Positions 20,175 through 30,973 of a stretch of DNA of 64,000 nucleotides are shown in pieces; the stretch's first letter is position 1; each line of letters opens with the position of its first letter. The DNA is from Emiliania huxleyi CCMP1516 (taxonomy: Eukaryota; Haptophyta; Isochrysidales; Noelaerhabdaceae), in NCBI RefSeq assembly GCF_000372725.1, contig NW_005201014.1, forward strand, positions 220,029 through 284,028, written 5' to 3'. The notes under the pieces were generated by a model, which saw only the letters and a program-made list of their open reading frames with translations, did not search any database and was not told the origin of the DNA. The translations under genes were made by a program, and so were the position numbers.

Positions 20175-21003
20175 ATGCGAAGGTCTGACCTGGCTGGCCG
20201 CGCGGTGTGGGATTCGCGACGGACGACGGACGGCCGCCTCGGCTCGCGTGTCAACAAGCGCCGCCTCTCCCACCCTCTCGTAAACCCACAGTTCACAGCG
20301 TCACTGCAGGGGCTACCGCTGGCGCGTTCTGGACTCAGCGGCGGCCTTTGCGAGCTGGAGCTGGGTCTTGGGCACGCGGACACAGAGTACGCCGCGCCGC
20401 CCGCATCGCCGCCCTACGGCGGCGGAAGCGCCAGCGGCAACGATGGCAGCAGCGACGGCAGCGGCGACGGCAGCGGCAGCTCGATCGGGCGCGTGGGCAG
20501 CGGCAGCAGCACTGTGAGCAGAGGGAGCGGAAGCGCGGACGGCGACGACGGCGGCGGCGCGGGCGGCGACGACGTCGTCATGCGGCCGCGCAAGAATTCG
20601 AAGACTTTGCCGCTCGCCAAAATGCGAGCACCGCACTGCGACAACAAAACCGTGCACTGCGTGGGCACACGCTTCACACGCTTCACACGCGCGCGCGCGC
20701 AACACACCGCGAACACACCGCGCGCCGCCGTTCGATCGCCGCACGGTGGTTTTACTGGCCCGCGCATGCGCGCTGGCGAAGCCCTGTCCCAACCCTGTCC
20801 CCAACCCTACCCCAAGCCCCAACCCTAACCCCAGCCCCTAGCCCCACCCAGCGCCGACCCCGTCCCCCGACCGCACACCACCCGCCTACCGCCACCGGCA
20901 GGCCGACTCTGATCGACGCGTCGCCCTCGGCGGAGCTGGGCGAGGCGGCGGGCCGGCAGTTCTACGGGCGGCAGGAGTCGCTGCTCGCCGACGAGACCCT
21001 GAA
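20175..21003 (+). CDS. Possible coding exons of an unrecognised gene
   Basis: From the ATG at 20175 the frame encodes 217 aa. The stretch LELGLGHADTEYAAPPASPP and a Gly/Ser/Asp-rich tail ending VVMRPRKNSKTLPLAKMRA look protein-like. A second piece after an acceptor-like CGGCAG (about 20902) reads PTLIDASPSAELGEAAGRQF-YGRQESLLADETLK. A third possible piece, at about 22495-22574, reads EIAAAQVARSSSLVLTADFT-RVVGGF then stop. The last two would be separated by a 1.5-kb intron holding the minisatellite. No family recognised; junctions not resolved. Confidence 0.25.
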
Positions 21004-21020
21004 GAGGGACGGAACCGAAG

Positions 21021-21970
21021 GCCCTAGATGCGGAGCCCAGTCCACATCTCCCCACATCTCCGCATATCTCCGCACATCTCAAGGCCTAGATGCGGAGCCC
21101 AGGTCCACATCTCCCCACATCTCCGCATATCTCCCCACATCTCAAGGCCTAGATGCGGAGCCCAGGTCCACATCTCCCCACATCTCCGCATATCTCCGCA
21201 CATCTCATATCTCAAGGCCTAGATGCGGAGCCCAGGTCCACATCTCCCCACATCTCCGCATATCTCCGCACATCTCAAGGCCTAGATGCGGAGCCCAGGT
21301 CCACATCTCCCCACATCTCCGCATATCTCCCCACATCTCAAGGCCTAGATGCGGAGCCCAGTCCACATCTCCCCACATCTCCGCATATCTCCGCATATCT
21401 CAAGGCCTAGATGCGGAGCCCAGGTCCACATCTCCCCGCATCTCCGCATATCTCCGCACATCTCAAGGCCTAGATGCGGAGCCCAGGTCCACATCTCCCC
21501 ACATCTCCGCATATCTCCCCACATCTCAAGGCCTAGATGCGGAGCCCAGGTCCACATCTCCCCACATCTCCGCATATCTCCCCACATCTCAAGGCCTAGA
21601 TGCGGAGCCCAGGTCCACATCTCCCCACATCTCCGCATATCTCCCCACATCTCAAGGCCTAGATGCGGAGCCCAGTCCACATCTCCCCACATCTCCGCAC
21701 ATCTCCGCATATCTCAAGGCCTAGATGCGGAGCCCAGTCCACATCTCCCCACATCTCCGCATATCTCCGCATATCTCAAGGCCTAGATGCGGAGCCCAGG
21801 TCCACATCTCCCCACATCTCCGCATATCTCCGCACATCTCAAGGCCTAGATGCGGAGCCCAGGTCCACATCTCCCCACATCTCCGCATATCTCCGCACAT
21901 CTCAAGGCCTAGATGCGGAGCCCAGTCCACATCTCCCCACACCTCCCCGCATCTCGCCACGCCTCAGAGG
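21021..21970 (+). repeat. Minisatellite, about 15 units of 62-63 bp
   Basis: Each unit reads AAGGCCTAGATGCGGAGCCC, AGGTCCACATCTCCCCACAT and CTCCGCATATCTCC[GC]CACATCTC. Units differ in one optional G (CAGGTCC versus CAGTCC) and in C/G before CACATCTC. One unit carries an extra ATCTCAT. The last unit degrades into CACCTCCCCGCATCTCGCC. Open frames here only translate the repeat. Confidence 0.95.
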
Positions 21971-22299
21971 CCTAGGTGGGGGTACAAGCCCCAACCATTC
22001 GGGAGGACACGTATCCGGCTGTACTCGCAGCCATTGGATCCACGCGAGGCTTCGGGCACACTGCACGGCCCCGTGCCGCTGCCTCTGGCGCACGCACTAG
22101 TGTCTCTTCGGCTCCACCTCACTCCCCCATTGCACCTTCGGTGAGGGCGCATTGGCGCGTGATGCGGAGCAGTTACGGGATCGCGCGCCACCAGGAAGGG
22201 CTACGCAGTCTCCCTGACATCCCGCACTCGCGGCGTAGGCTCGAGGGATGCGGACCCGTCCACCCTCTCCACCTGCGCGGCGACCCCTTCCAGTCCCCA

Positions 22300-22500
22300 G
22301 GAGAGATCGAGCCGAGATCGAGCCGAGATCGAGCCGAGATCGAGCCCAATCCGGTCGCGATCTTAGCCGAGCCTGGCCCAGATCGAGCCGGTTTCTACCC
22401 GAGACCCAGCCGAGATCTAGCCGAGATCCAGACAGAGCCGAGATCTGGCCCAGCTCTGCCGAGGCTCAGCCCAGCTCGGGCCGAGCTCACCACGAGATCG
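22300..22500 (+). repeat. Degenerate GAGATCGAGCC-type repeat
   Basis: Tandem and interspersed GAGATCGAGCC, GAGATCTAGCC and GAGATCCAG units that decay to the right. They share the GAGAT (ATCTC) core with the 63-bp array and with the intronic arrays at 53.5-53.9 kb. Confidence 0.8.
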
Positions 22501-22574
22501 CGGCGGCGCAGGTGGCGCGGAGCAGCAGCCTCGTCCTCACGGCCGACTTCACGCGCGTCGTCGGCGGCTTCTGA

Positions 22575-23367
22575 GGACGGCTCGGCGGCAGGTGCTCGGC
22601 GGCAGGTCTGCTCACCCGCGCGCACACCCACCGGGCCTTGCACTCGGAATGCCGATCTCCCATCTCAGGACGTGGAGTCGTAAGGGCTAGCCTGGCGCCT
22701 TGCCCCGCCACCTTGTGTGTGTGGAGACGGCGGGCCTTCCCTTCCCCTCCCTTAGGATCGCGGAATGATTTGTGGAGGAGGACCAGACCGGTCCGGCGCC
22801 GGAGGCACGGAGCGTGCGAGCCGCAGCCGATGTGCCTCGGGCGCGAGCTGGGGCAGGGCGGATGGCTAGCCGGCTTCGTCCGCGGAGCCCGGGAGGGGGA
22901 GGGGGGGGGTCTGGCCGCTGTGGTCGTGCCCCTGAGGCGCGCAGCGCGAGGTAGCATGCGGGGGTGGTCTGGGTCTCTGCATGATGTGTGCGGCGGCGGT
23001 GGTGGAGCGCAGGCCTCCTTGCTGCCGACAGACTTTGGTGGGTTCTTGCATGCACGGTGCTGTCCACGCCTCTTCTGACGTCTTCTGCTCGCCGCCGCGT
23101 ATAGAGAAGGGTGGCCGGGGGGGCATCCATGTCAGTGTATGTGTCAGTCTGTGTCGCATGTCGGATTGCTCGTGCGTGCTCGGGCGGGGTGCACCATCCG
23201 AGACGCGACTAGCGCTCCTCGGTTGCCGCCTGCGCTCGCATCGCATCCGAAGCTCTAGAGCCGTAGGCCCATGCTAGGTCGCATGACTTTCATTATATCA
23301 CATGTATCATGTACTTGTGAAAATCAATCTCGTTTATACAGTGGATTCTTTATGCATGCTACCTTTT
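22575..23367. other. Intergenic, no gene seen
   Basis: GC-rich sequence with scattered short frames on both strands, none with domain character. A G run sits at about 22892-22910. Confidence 0.5.
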
Positions 23368-24121
23368 GGCTAGTTCCATTTCACTGTGGCACAGCTCGCG
23401 TTACAAAACCTTGATTTTGACCATTGCGCGAAAAAGGTACATCTCGGTGCCTTCCAGAGGCAGCTGCGACCCCGCCGAGGAGACGGTAACGCACAGCAGG
23501 TGGCGCGGTGCGTTACCGTCCACTCAGCGGGGTCGCAGCTGCCTCTGCGCGTCCTGGGGATGTACCTTTGTCGCGCGCCGGAGACGACTCGCCGCCGCTG
23601 AGATCGGAGATCAAGCTCTGACAGGTCGCACGTCGCTCCTTTGACGCCGACGTGACTCACCCGTGCAGATCACATCAGGACACGGTCTCGACGCGCTCGG
23701 TACGACGCCTGCGACCCGTCTCGGGTCAGGTGGCACGACGCTCATCGCGCCTGCCAGCGATGCCGTGCAGGTTGCCACGACGAGGTCGAGCACGCTTCTA
23801 TACGCTCGCCGAGCCTTCCTTTCCATCCCATTAGGCAGCCTGGGAACGGTGGCGGTCAGATGCAAAGACTACGAGGGGTGGTGGAACCACATGTCACGGC
23901 TACTGCCGGCTCGACCCCACGATAGCCTCCGAAGGCTGACTTTGAGGCACCATCATCGGACGATGTCGACGAGTTGGGTCGCTCTCGCGGTAGCCAGATG
24001 ACCTCCCATGCTAGTACCATCGGCTAGGGCCGCAGGAAGCGCGGGGGAGGGCGCTGGGAGCAACACGGAGCTCCGTTGGACGTTTTCAAGATTAGCGTGT
24101 CAGAGTGAAATGGAACTAGCC
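23368..24121. mobile_element. TIR element of about 754 bp
   Basis: The left end GGCTAGTTCCATTTCACTG is the inverse of the right end, AGTGAAATGGAACTAGCC, over about 25 bp. The arms continue with partial similarity (GTGGCAC versus CTGACAC). It contains the 151-bp hairpin at 23427-23577. No transposase. A target duplication is not clear (perhaps TTT). Confidence 0.65.
23427..23577. repeat. Near-perfect 151-bp hairpin
   Basis: The arms pair from GCGCGAAAAAGGTACATC / GATGTACCTTTGTCGCGC inward through AGAGGCAGCTGCGACCCCGC and ACGGTAACGCAC. The loop is AGCAGGTGGCGCG. It is either a foldback element or a strong cruciform. Confidence 0.85.
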
Positions 24122-25147
24122 TTTGGGGAGCGACACGGTATTTATCGTTTTTCGAACCTTCAACCTACAACCAGAACCACGACCCCACATACGTTCGTGA
24201 TAGCTGATACACGACTCACGAGTGTCGAGTCGAGATCACATCACCCCGCAGCGCCGCGGGGCGCGGCCCGCGCACCCCCCCACCCACCACCCAGACCCAC
24301 CCCCTGGTTCGATAGAGGGGGTGTAGTAGTCTCTCAGTGTTCTGAGCCTCGAGGCCACCGCCTACTCAGCGGCGGGGTCGGCGTCTAAGTGGGCCTAGGC
24401 AGGCTGGGGGTGCTTGTGCACCCTGGTTTGTGGAGCTCCCGCAAAAAAGGTTGCTGTTCAACTGCGCCTTCGCCATCCCCCCTCTGTGCGTTCCACCCCG
24501 CCCGCTCCCTCCCGCTTGCGGCGCCCATGCACTCCGCCCACCCACCACCCTCGCCCTCCCCCCTTGTCCGCTGGCCGGCCTGGGGTGGCATCTCTTCATA
24601 TCACGCGCCAAAGTGGGAGGGAAGTGGACGACGGGGCCCTCTGAGCCGACCTAGCTCTGCCAATGAAACGGAATGGAGCGCCCAACACGTGCCGGATTAC
24701 CGTGTCCCTCCCGGGCATGGCCTTTCGGTTCGTGAAGGGTGTCGGTGCGTATCGTGCCCCCCTCGAGCGTGGCGGGTATTCCCATGTTCTCCGTCCGTGA
24801 TACCGCCACCTCCTACCATCGCCTGGTCTGCGAATGCTTATCAGCCACAGGCAGGAGGAAGGAGAGCGTGGGTGGCCGAGGGCTGCATAGACTCGATCGC
24901 AAGATCCCAGAATCCAAAGTCACCTCTGCCTCTGGACAGGGCGGCCTGCCCCCCAAATCGACCCCTGTATATACACTTGAGCACACTTGAGCACTGGATA
25001 GGGTCGATTCCGCATGGTACGGGATAAAATACTCGTTTATTCATGAGGCGACGCCAATTCCCTCCTCGAGGCGTCCTGTGAATAAACAGGAACCGGTGCG
25101 GCCTCCGAGTCGGGTCTAGCGCGCGCGATAAGGTTTTGCTTGCCTTC
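24122..25147. other. Intergenic, no gene seen
   Basis: C-rich stretch at 24270-24310, then unremarkable sequence. No convincing frame or RNA. Confidence 0.5.
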
Positions 25148-25996
25148 CAGGGCTGGTGGATTAACGTTAAGAGGTGTTCAAACGTGTTAACACCGCCACT
25201 CGGGAGGTGTTGACACGCTCCGTAGATGCGGGCGAGTGGCTGGCGCGAATTATTTGAAGGAGCGCTACTCGAGTACCAGAGTCCAGAGTTGTCACGCCGG
25301 CCACGCACGGCACACGCCCACGCGCTCGCTGGGCGGTGCTGAGACTGGCCGCAGCGCGATGAACGGCAACACGATGGGCCGTTTGCTTGTGCTGCATGCA
25401 AGCTGGTCTTCGAGCACCAGAATGCAGCGGCACACAGCTGCAAGCAATGCAAACTGCCGGTGCATTCGTGGGTGGTGTGCGATATGGTGTGGATGCCAGA
25501 AGAAGGCGAGTACTTCTGGCAAGCCCTGCCTCGAGGCGTACAACGCCAGCGGGTCGACTCGCCTGTGGAGCCCCCGGGCCAGGGTGGCGCTTGATGTCGG
25601 CACGACCGCATCGTCCGCACCGCCACCTGCAAGCCGTGCCTGGCGCAGCGCCGATGCTGCCTTTAGCACTTGTAGCGTGCGCACGTGGTGCGAGCGCACA
25701 TGGTGCGGTGCGCGTACTTGAGCAGGCGGTGCGCGCCGCAGTTGGCGCAGGGGCCCTGGGAGTAGGGCGCGCGCGGCATTGACGCGGACCCAGGTATTTC
25801 TCGAGTATACCCGGGTTTTTGCAGGTATACCCGGGTTTTACCCGGAGGGTGTGTCAACACCGTGTTAACGGCTGTGTTAACGCTTGTTTTGGGACTGCCG
25901 TTCAACTGTGTTAACACCGACCTTTGCGCCAAGTGTTGACACGATCTGTAGTCAGAGCTGCCCCTGAGGTGTGTTAATGTTAATCCACCAGCCCTG
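25148..25996. mobile_element. hAT-like non-autonomous element, 849 bp
   Basis: The TIRs are CAGGGCTGGTGGATTAACGT on the left and its inverse (with ACAT) on the right. Flanks are a perfect 8-bp duplication, TTGCCTTC (25140-25147 and 25997-26004). An end beginning CAGGG plus an 8-bp duplication is the hAT signature. Subterminal GTGTTAACAC motifs recur. Inside, a plus-strand frame at about 25376-25592 encodes CAACKLVFEHQNAAAHSCKQ-CKLPVHSWVVCD. A minus-strand frame encodes CANCGAHRLLKYAHRTMC. Both are Cys/His-rich zinc-finger-like pieces of unknown origin. Confidence 0.85.
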
Positions 25997-26589
25997 TTGC
26001 CTTCCCTCCCTGGCTGGGACCCCGTGTTGCATGTCTGACTGAGTGACTGTCACTGTGCGATTTCGGGGCCCGGGGTTGTGCGTTTCTGTGAAGAGTCTCC
26101 CCCATCCCCAGGGCCTCCAGAGGGCTCGCACCTCAACCTCTCATGGACCAGCGCACAGCGCCTTACGCGTATTTTCTTCTCAATACCAAGGGTCTGTGAA
26201 GAGAATCATCTTCAACTTCGCCAAAGAGGTTGGCAGCCCGAGCGCCGTCGACCGCACCGACTACGGCAACAGCCTCCGGCAGCGCCCGGGGCTTCGCCCA
26301 GCACCGCTCGCAACAGCTCTCGCGCGCCGCCGTCTGTGGCGACGCGCAAAACATCAACAACGTTTGTTTTGTTTTGCAACAACGGTGCTCGCAACATGCG
26401 TGCGTGTCGCGCACTCATTCATGACCGGTCTCAATGTCCCACCCACCCCCCTGCGCGCGGGCCTTCTAGCTAGGCCCGCGGGTAGTCTCCCCCCACCCAT
26501 CCCCAGGCAGGGCTTCCATCCAGGGCTCGCACGTCGCAACCTCAACCTCTCATAGACCAGCCAGCGCACAGCGCCATCATCTCAGGTAT

Positions 26590-27225
26590 TTTCTTCAGTG
26601 TTGTGCGAGGGAGTTTAGTTGTAAAATTCTTCTCAATCTTCTCAATCTGCCAGTCCCGTGCCCAGTGTTGTGCGAGGGAGTTTTGCTGTAAAATTCTTCT
26701 CAATCACAAGTTGGGCTGAGCACAGTTTTCCGGAAAACAAAAAGGAAAACAGAGGATCCCCAGCACTTTGCGTTTCCGGAAATTTCCAGGGAAAACAGAG
26801 GGTGTTTGGTGCTCCATTCTGGAAACTCGCTGTTTTCCCTGAGTCTGAGAGCTGGTCTGGGGCAAAATCTGAGGCAAAATTGAGGAAATCGACAAAATAC
26901 CCAGGCGGTCGCAGGGTAAATTCCAGGTATGCACGGGTTCTCCACAAAATTCCCGGCATTTTGCCGATTTGGCCTAAAATTTGGCTGATTTTGGGCCCAA
27001 ACCAGCCTCAGACTCGGCTCAGAGCCCCCCAAAATTTGACGATTTCCACGGAGTTTTCCCGGGAAAATAGAAGAGGGTGCTGTAGAGAAAAAAGGAAAGG
27101 AAAACAGACGGGGTGCGAGAGGCAAACTGTGCTCAGCTCAAATTCACAAGGCCGTGAAAACACAGGGATTTTAGCCCAGTGTTGTGCGAGGGAGTTGGCC
27201 TGTAAAATTTCTTCTCAATCAAAGG
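26590..27225 (+). repeat. Dispersed repeat family A tail, three copies
   Basis: The tail GTGTTGTGCGAGGGAGTT[TG]...TGTAAAATTCTTCTCAATC occurs at about 26598-26640, 26655-26706 and 27177-27222. The second copy is interrupted after its end by the MITE at 26711-27143. The third reads on into AAAGGCCGTGA uninterrupted. Confidence 0.85.
26711..27143. mobile_element. MITE of 433 bp with TCACAAG duplication
   Basis: The left end TTGGGCTGAGCACAGTTTTCC-like arm is the inverse of GGCAAACTGTGCTCAGCTCA at the right. TCACAAG flanks both sides (26704-26710, 27144-27150). The downstream copy of repeat A continues from CTCAATCA straight into AAGGCCGTGA and so shows the empty site. The interior is AT-richer than its surroundings, with recurring GGAAAACAGAGG and GGGAAAA motifs. 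Confidence 0.82.
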
Positions 27226-27299
27226 CCGTGACAGCGAAGGACGATCGCGTTCACCAGCTTGGAGGCGCGCGTCGTACCAAAATTTAGTGCTGTCGACAA

Positions 27300-28172
27300 A
27301 TGCTGCCACCATCGCTGCTGTCGACCATTCTAGTGTGCTCGGCGGCCGTAACGTCGGGCACGACTCTGGGCTTTGTCGGTGTTGGCGTGATGAATGAGGC
27401 GCTCGTGCGCGGGCTCTGCACGCTCGAAGTGCCGCCGGAGGCGGTCGTGCTGTCCCCTCGCGGCGCCGCCAAGGCCGCGTCCTTGTCGGAGGACTTCGAG
27501 GCGGCGACGGTCGCAGCGGACAACCAGCAGGTGCTGGACCGGAGCGACATCATATTTCTCGGCGTCCTGCCTGCCCAGCTCGAGGCGGTGTGCCGTGAGC
27601 TCCGCTTCGAGCCGAGGCACACCGTCGTGTCGCTCGTGTCCACCGCTCCGCTCGCGCTGCTGCGGGAATGCTGCAGCCCTGCGGGCAAAGTGATGCGCGC
27701 CATACCTCTGCCTCCGGTCGCGCAGCACCGAGGGGCGACCGTCATGTGCCCGCCCCATCCTGTGGTCACTCCGCTCTTCGAGTCGCTCGGCACTGCCGTG
27801 GCGGTGGAGGCCGAGGAGACCCTTCTCAAGCTGATGCCCGTCACGGCCCTCATGGGCCAGCTCTACGCGCAGCAGCGCACCACGCAGGGCTGGCTCGAGG
27901 CGCAGGGCGTGCCGCCGGAGACCGCGGCCGCCTGGACGGGCGCCGTCTACCACTGCGTCACGCACGGCTCTGCCGACGCGGGCCCGAGCACCTTCCGAGC
28001 GCTGGTCGAAGAGCAGACGCCGGGCGGGCTCAACGAGCAGGTCGTGCGGAGCTTGGGCGAGGCGGGCGCGTACGACGCGCTCGCCGCCGCGCTGGATACC
28101 TGTCTCGGGCGCATCACAAGCGCTTGCGGGTGCGCGGCGCCGGCGCCGGCGGGGCCAGAGGAGGCGTGCTAG
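27300..28172 (+). CDS. proC: Pyrroline-5-carboxylate reductase
   Basis: 290 aa, single exon, clear ATG. It catalyses the NAD(P)H-dependent last step of proline synthesis. The Rossmann motif reads TLGFVGVGVMNEALVRGL. The strand VLDRSDIIFLGVLPAQLEAV and the active-site region VMRAIPLPPVAQHRGATVM (normally MPNTP) follow. The helical dimer domain has the family signature as FRALVEEQTPGGLNEQVVRS-LGEAGAYDALAAAL. Length is close to the usual 260-290. The start MLPPSLLSTILVCSAAVTS could be a short signal or organelle leader. The usual MPN of the catalytic loop is IPL, a divergence worth noting. Confidence 0.88.
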   Translation: MLPPSLLSTILVCSAAVTSGTTLGFVGVGVMNEALVRGLCTLEVPPEAVVLSPRGAAKAASLSEDFEAATVAADNQQVLDRSDIIFLGVLPAQLEAVCRELRFEPRHTVVSLVSTAPLALLRECCSPAGKVMRAIPLPPVAQHRGATVMCPPHPVVTPLFESLGTAVAVEAEETLLKLMPVTALMGQLYAQQRTTQGWLEAQGVPPETAAAWTGAVYHCVTHGSADAGPSTFRALVEEQTPGGLNEQVVRSLGEAGAYDALAAALDTCLGRITSACGCAAPAPAGPEEAC

Positions 28173-29444
28173 TTGAGGAGTATATGAGAAGAGGGTACGA
28201 GCCGACGTGCTAACTGTCGACTCATTCTTGCGCCGCTCTTGGCATATCTCAAGTGGGAGATGTGAAACCCTGCTCCCGCCTCGCCCGGGGCCCTCGGCCT
28301 CGCCCCGCGAGGATCTCCACACGAGACCACGTGGGCGCGCGCACTTCGCTGCGGGCCCGGTCTGGGCGCGACGACGACCCATGCAAGCCCGCGGGAGAGA
28401 ATTCGCTTTTTTCTTTGGTCAGTGCATGTCCATGTGGGGCCCGTCTCTCGCGTCTGACTGGTGGTGGTGCAGGACTGGTGACTCTCTCCGCGCACGGCCC
28501 ACGGGGTCCGGGTCTCTCGCGTCTCAGAGGTTAGGTTAGGTAGGAAGCGTCTGAACCACAGCGTGTCCCGGTGCATATCCCGGGGGTGTTTCTCTTCTTA
28601 TCCGTTACCATGTAGAGCAAGACCGAGGGCGGGCCCTTTCCCGGCTTTCGTGCTCGGGCCACCCTCTCGCCCTGGAAGGTGTCTCCCACAGAGTGCTATG
28701 TATGTAGGAAGGTGAAGGACAGCCAGGCTCGGACTGGACACCAACGCGGTATGGGTGGACGCTGGACAGATGATGACGGCACGCACGAGCGACTCACAGA
28801 AACAAAGAGGGCTCAAATAAAAAGAAAAAAGCTGGTTTCGCTACTGTGCCGTACGAAAGTCTGCCCAGGTTGGTCAGGACACGATCCCGGCGTGAACACG
28901 ACTAACTGACGGATCCGCTCCTGACAGTCGCACGCGCCGCGCTGCGGCGCGTGCGACTGTCTTTGTTTGAAGTAAAAAGTCGAATCAGAGCGGCGTCGGC
29001 GGTGTCCTGAGTTTTCCTCCCACGGACCGCCCGTCCGGCACCGCTCCGGGACGCACGCCGGCGAAGCACCATCAAGCTGCTGTACGGCCCCGGCATCGCC
29101 TCCCCAGGCTTAGCTAAAGTGAGAGATATTGTGCACATGGTCTGTCTCTACAATATACTCACTGACACTGAACCTCCCAGAGCTCGTCCCGGTCCGCCAC
29201 GGCCATCCTCGGCCTCCGGAGGGCCCCCGGCCGCGGCGCGGTGCGGCGGCGTCACAAATCCGACCACAGAGCACCGGGACGCGGTCGGGCGATCTGAGGC
29301 CCAGTGAGGCGTATGCATTGCCCATCCAGGGCTATCACCTGGACCTATCAACAGGCGCCTGCGGCGCCGTGCTCAGGAGCTGCTGCTCACACCTGTTCAC
29401 ACTTTGGTACGGTACAGTATCCAGCGTTTGCGTTGAGCGGGCAC
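28173..29444. other. Intergenic with a perfect 18-bp hairpin
   Basis: No recognisable gene. 28923-28961 is a perfect inverted repeat, GACAGTCGCACGCGCCGC, with a 3-base loop (GCT), followed by TTTGTTTG. It could be a transcript-end structure, although it is 750 bp past the proC stop. Confidence 0.6.
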
Positions 29445-30635
29445 ATGCAGGAACTGCTCGCTCTCGCAGACGCAGCCGACGCTGCAGAGGCAATCTCTGA
29501 GCCCTCGCCAAAGCGGGTGCGCACGCAGCCACTGCGAGTCCCTGAGTCCTTGGTCAACGCAGCAGCCGAGAGCCTGGCGCTGCTGCTCACCGGCGCGGTC
29601 CAAAAGGACGGGGAGGCAAGCAAGGAAAAGAAGCGCGCGAAAAAGGCTGGCCGCTCTGGCCGGTCTGGCCGGTCTGGCCGGTCTGGCTGGCTACGGAGCG
29701 ACGGCAAGCGCTGGGACGGCGGGCGGTCTGGCCGGTCTGGCTGGCCACAACGCGCGCCCCCCGAGCTCTCGGGCACGATGGCTGACGTGGGCCGCATCGT
29801 GCTTGTGCCGCGCGCGTTGTGGCCAAACGAGCCGTGCACCGAGCAGCGCGGGCAGGGTTGGCTGGCGGTGATTCGAGAGGCCAAGCAGCGCCGCTGCACG
29901 GTCCGCTTTCTGAATACGGTGGCGGCGGACGAGCACCTAAGCGTCGATGTGCTGAAGCTGAAATACGACGGCTGCCGGGGCAAGCAATCGACCGCGTCGG
30001 TCAATGACCCGAAGCCAAAGGTCAAATCCACCAAGGAGCCGTCGGTGGCTGAGCCGGCTGCGGCGCCGCCCGCCGACGACGCGCCCAAGCCAGCGCGCAA
30101 AAGCCGCACCCGCCCGCCGCAGCCGCTCACCGGCACCTCCGCCGACGTGGGTCGGAAAGTGCTCATCCCGCACTCCGTCTGGCCCGACGAGACATGCAAA
30201 GAGGAGGATGGGCGCGGCTGGATGGCACGGGTCGTCAAGGTGCACCGCAAGGGCGTGTATGAGCTGCGCTTTTGCAAGGCGCGCGCGGCGGACGTGTGCC
30301 TTGCCATCGACGTGCTCGAGCCCATGCACAAGCGCCGCCCAAAGCCGGCCGACGACCCGACCAGGCCGGAGCTCGGCGCGCCGGCCGGCCGCTCCAAGCG
30401 AAAGCAACCCGACAAGCCGCGCGAGGCGGTGGCGCCCTCCGCGCTCGGCCTCTTTATGCGCGCTGAGATTGCGCGCCTGCGGCAGGCCAACCCGGGGATG
30501 GGCATCGGGCAGGCGCAGACGATCGCGGGCAGGAACTGGGCCACCAGCGAGGACAATCCGGAGACGAAGCGGCGCGGCGCGGCGCCGCACATCTTCCCCG
30601 AGCCGCGCGACGCGCAAGGGCGGCTCGTCCTGTGA
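29445..30635 (+). CDS. Protein with two SH3/Tudor-like repeats and an HMG-like end
   Basis: 396 aa from the ATG at 29445. A basic RSG-repeat region (GRSGRSGRSGRSG) precedes two related domains: DVGRIVLVPRALWPNEPCTE..GQGWLAVI...RCTVRFLNT (about 105-175), and DVGRKVLIPHSVWPDETCKE..GRGWMARVV...VYELRFCK (about 232-300). Each has the strand pattern of a Tudor/PWWP/SH3-like reader barrel. The C-terminus (SALGLFMRAEIARLRQANPG..QAQTIAGRNWAT) looks like an HMG- or YABBY-type DNA-binding helix set. Basic spacers suggest a nuclear chromatin protein. A remnant of the same SH3-like unit ends the recombinase at 6 kb, so this module may move with transposons. Single exon. Confidence 0.6.
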   Translation: MQELLALADAADAAEAISEPSPKRVRTQPLRVPESLVNAAAESLALLLTGAVQKDGEASKEKKRAKKAGRSGRSGRSGRSGWLRSDGKRWDGGRSGRSGWPQRAPPELSGTMADVGRIVLVPRALWPNEPCTEQRGQGWLAVIREAKQRRCTVRFLNTVAADEHLSVDVLKLKYDGCRGKQSTASVNDPKPKVKSTKEPSVAEPAAAPPADDAPKPARKSRTRPPQPLTGTSADVGRKVLIPHSVWPDETCKEEDGRGWMARVVKVHRKGVYELRFCKARAADVCLAIDVLEPMHKRRPKPADDPTRPELGAPAGRSKRKQPDKPREAVAPSALGLFMRAEIARLRQANPGMGIGQAQTIAGRNWATSEDNPETKRRGAAPHIFPEPRDAQGRLVL

Positions 30636-30973
30636 GGTCGTGTGTTTAGTGTGGCGCTTGCAGCTACGTCGGTGCCTCTTGGGGGGCTCGGGGGCCCCCG
30701 GAGGCACCGTGCGCCGCGCAGCAGTGCGGAAACGGGGCCCCGGCTCTATTAGTCTCTATTAGCACCGACTTCCCGATCTAACCCGGTCTAACAGAGGGCA
30801 GATTTGGAGAGATCTCGAGGAGTACGTTCAGATAGATATAAGTGGGGGAAATGGTAAATTTTGAAAGTCGCACTCAAGCACGGCAAGCTCAGCACTGACT
30901 GTGGACACTATGGGGAGTCTACAGCTATGCCCCTTGCATCCAGGGACCGACCACACGAGGGCCCACGCCCGTC

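Noticed and set aside
20785-20835. Telomere-like CCCTAACC / CCAACCCTA words
   Set aside because: Irregular and short. No regular hexamer or heptamer; probably chance in C-rich sequence.
20207-21724. 505-residue open frame with repeated HISAYL.TSQGLDAEPRS units
   Set aside because: It is the translation of the 63-bp minisatellite. Similar frames exist in other registers and on the other strand.
21021-21970. CRISPR-like regular array
   Set aside because: Units are contiguous with no unique spacers, and the context is eukaryotic.
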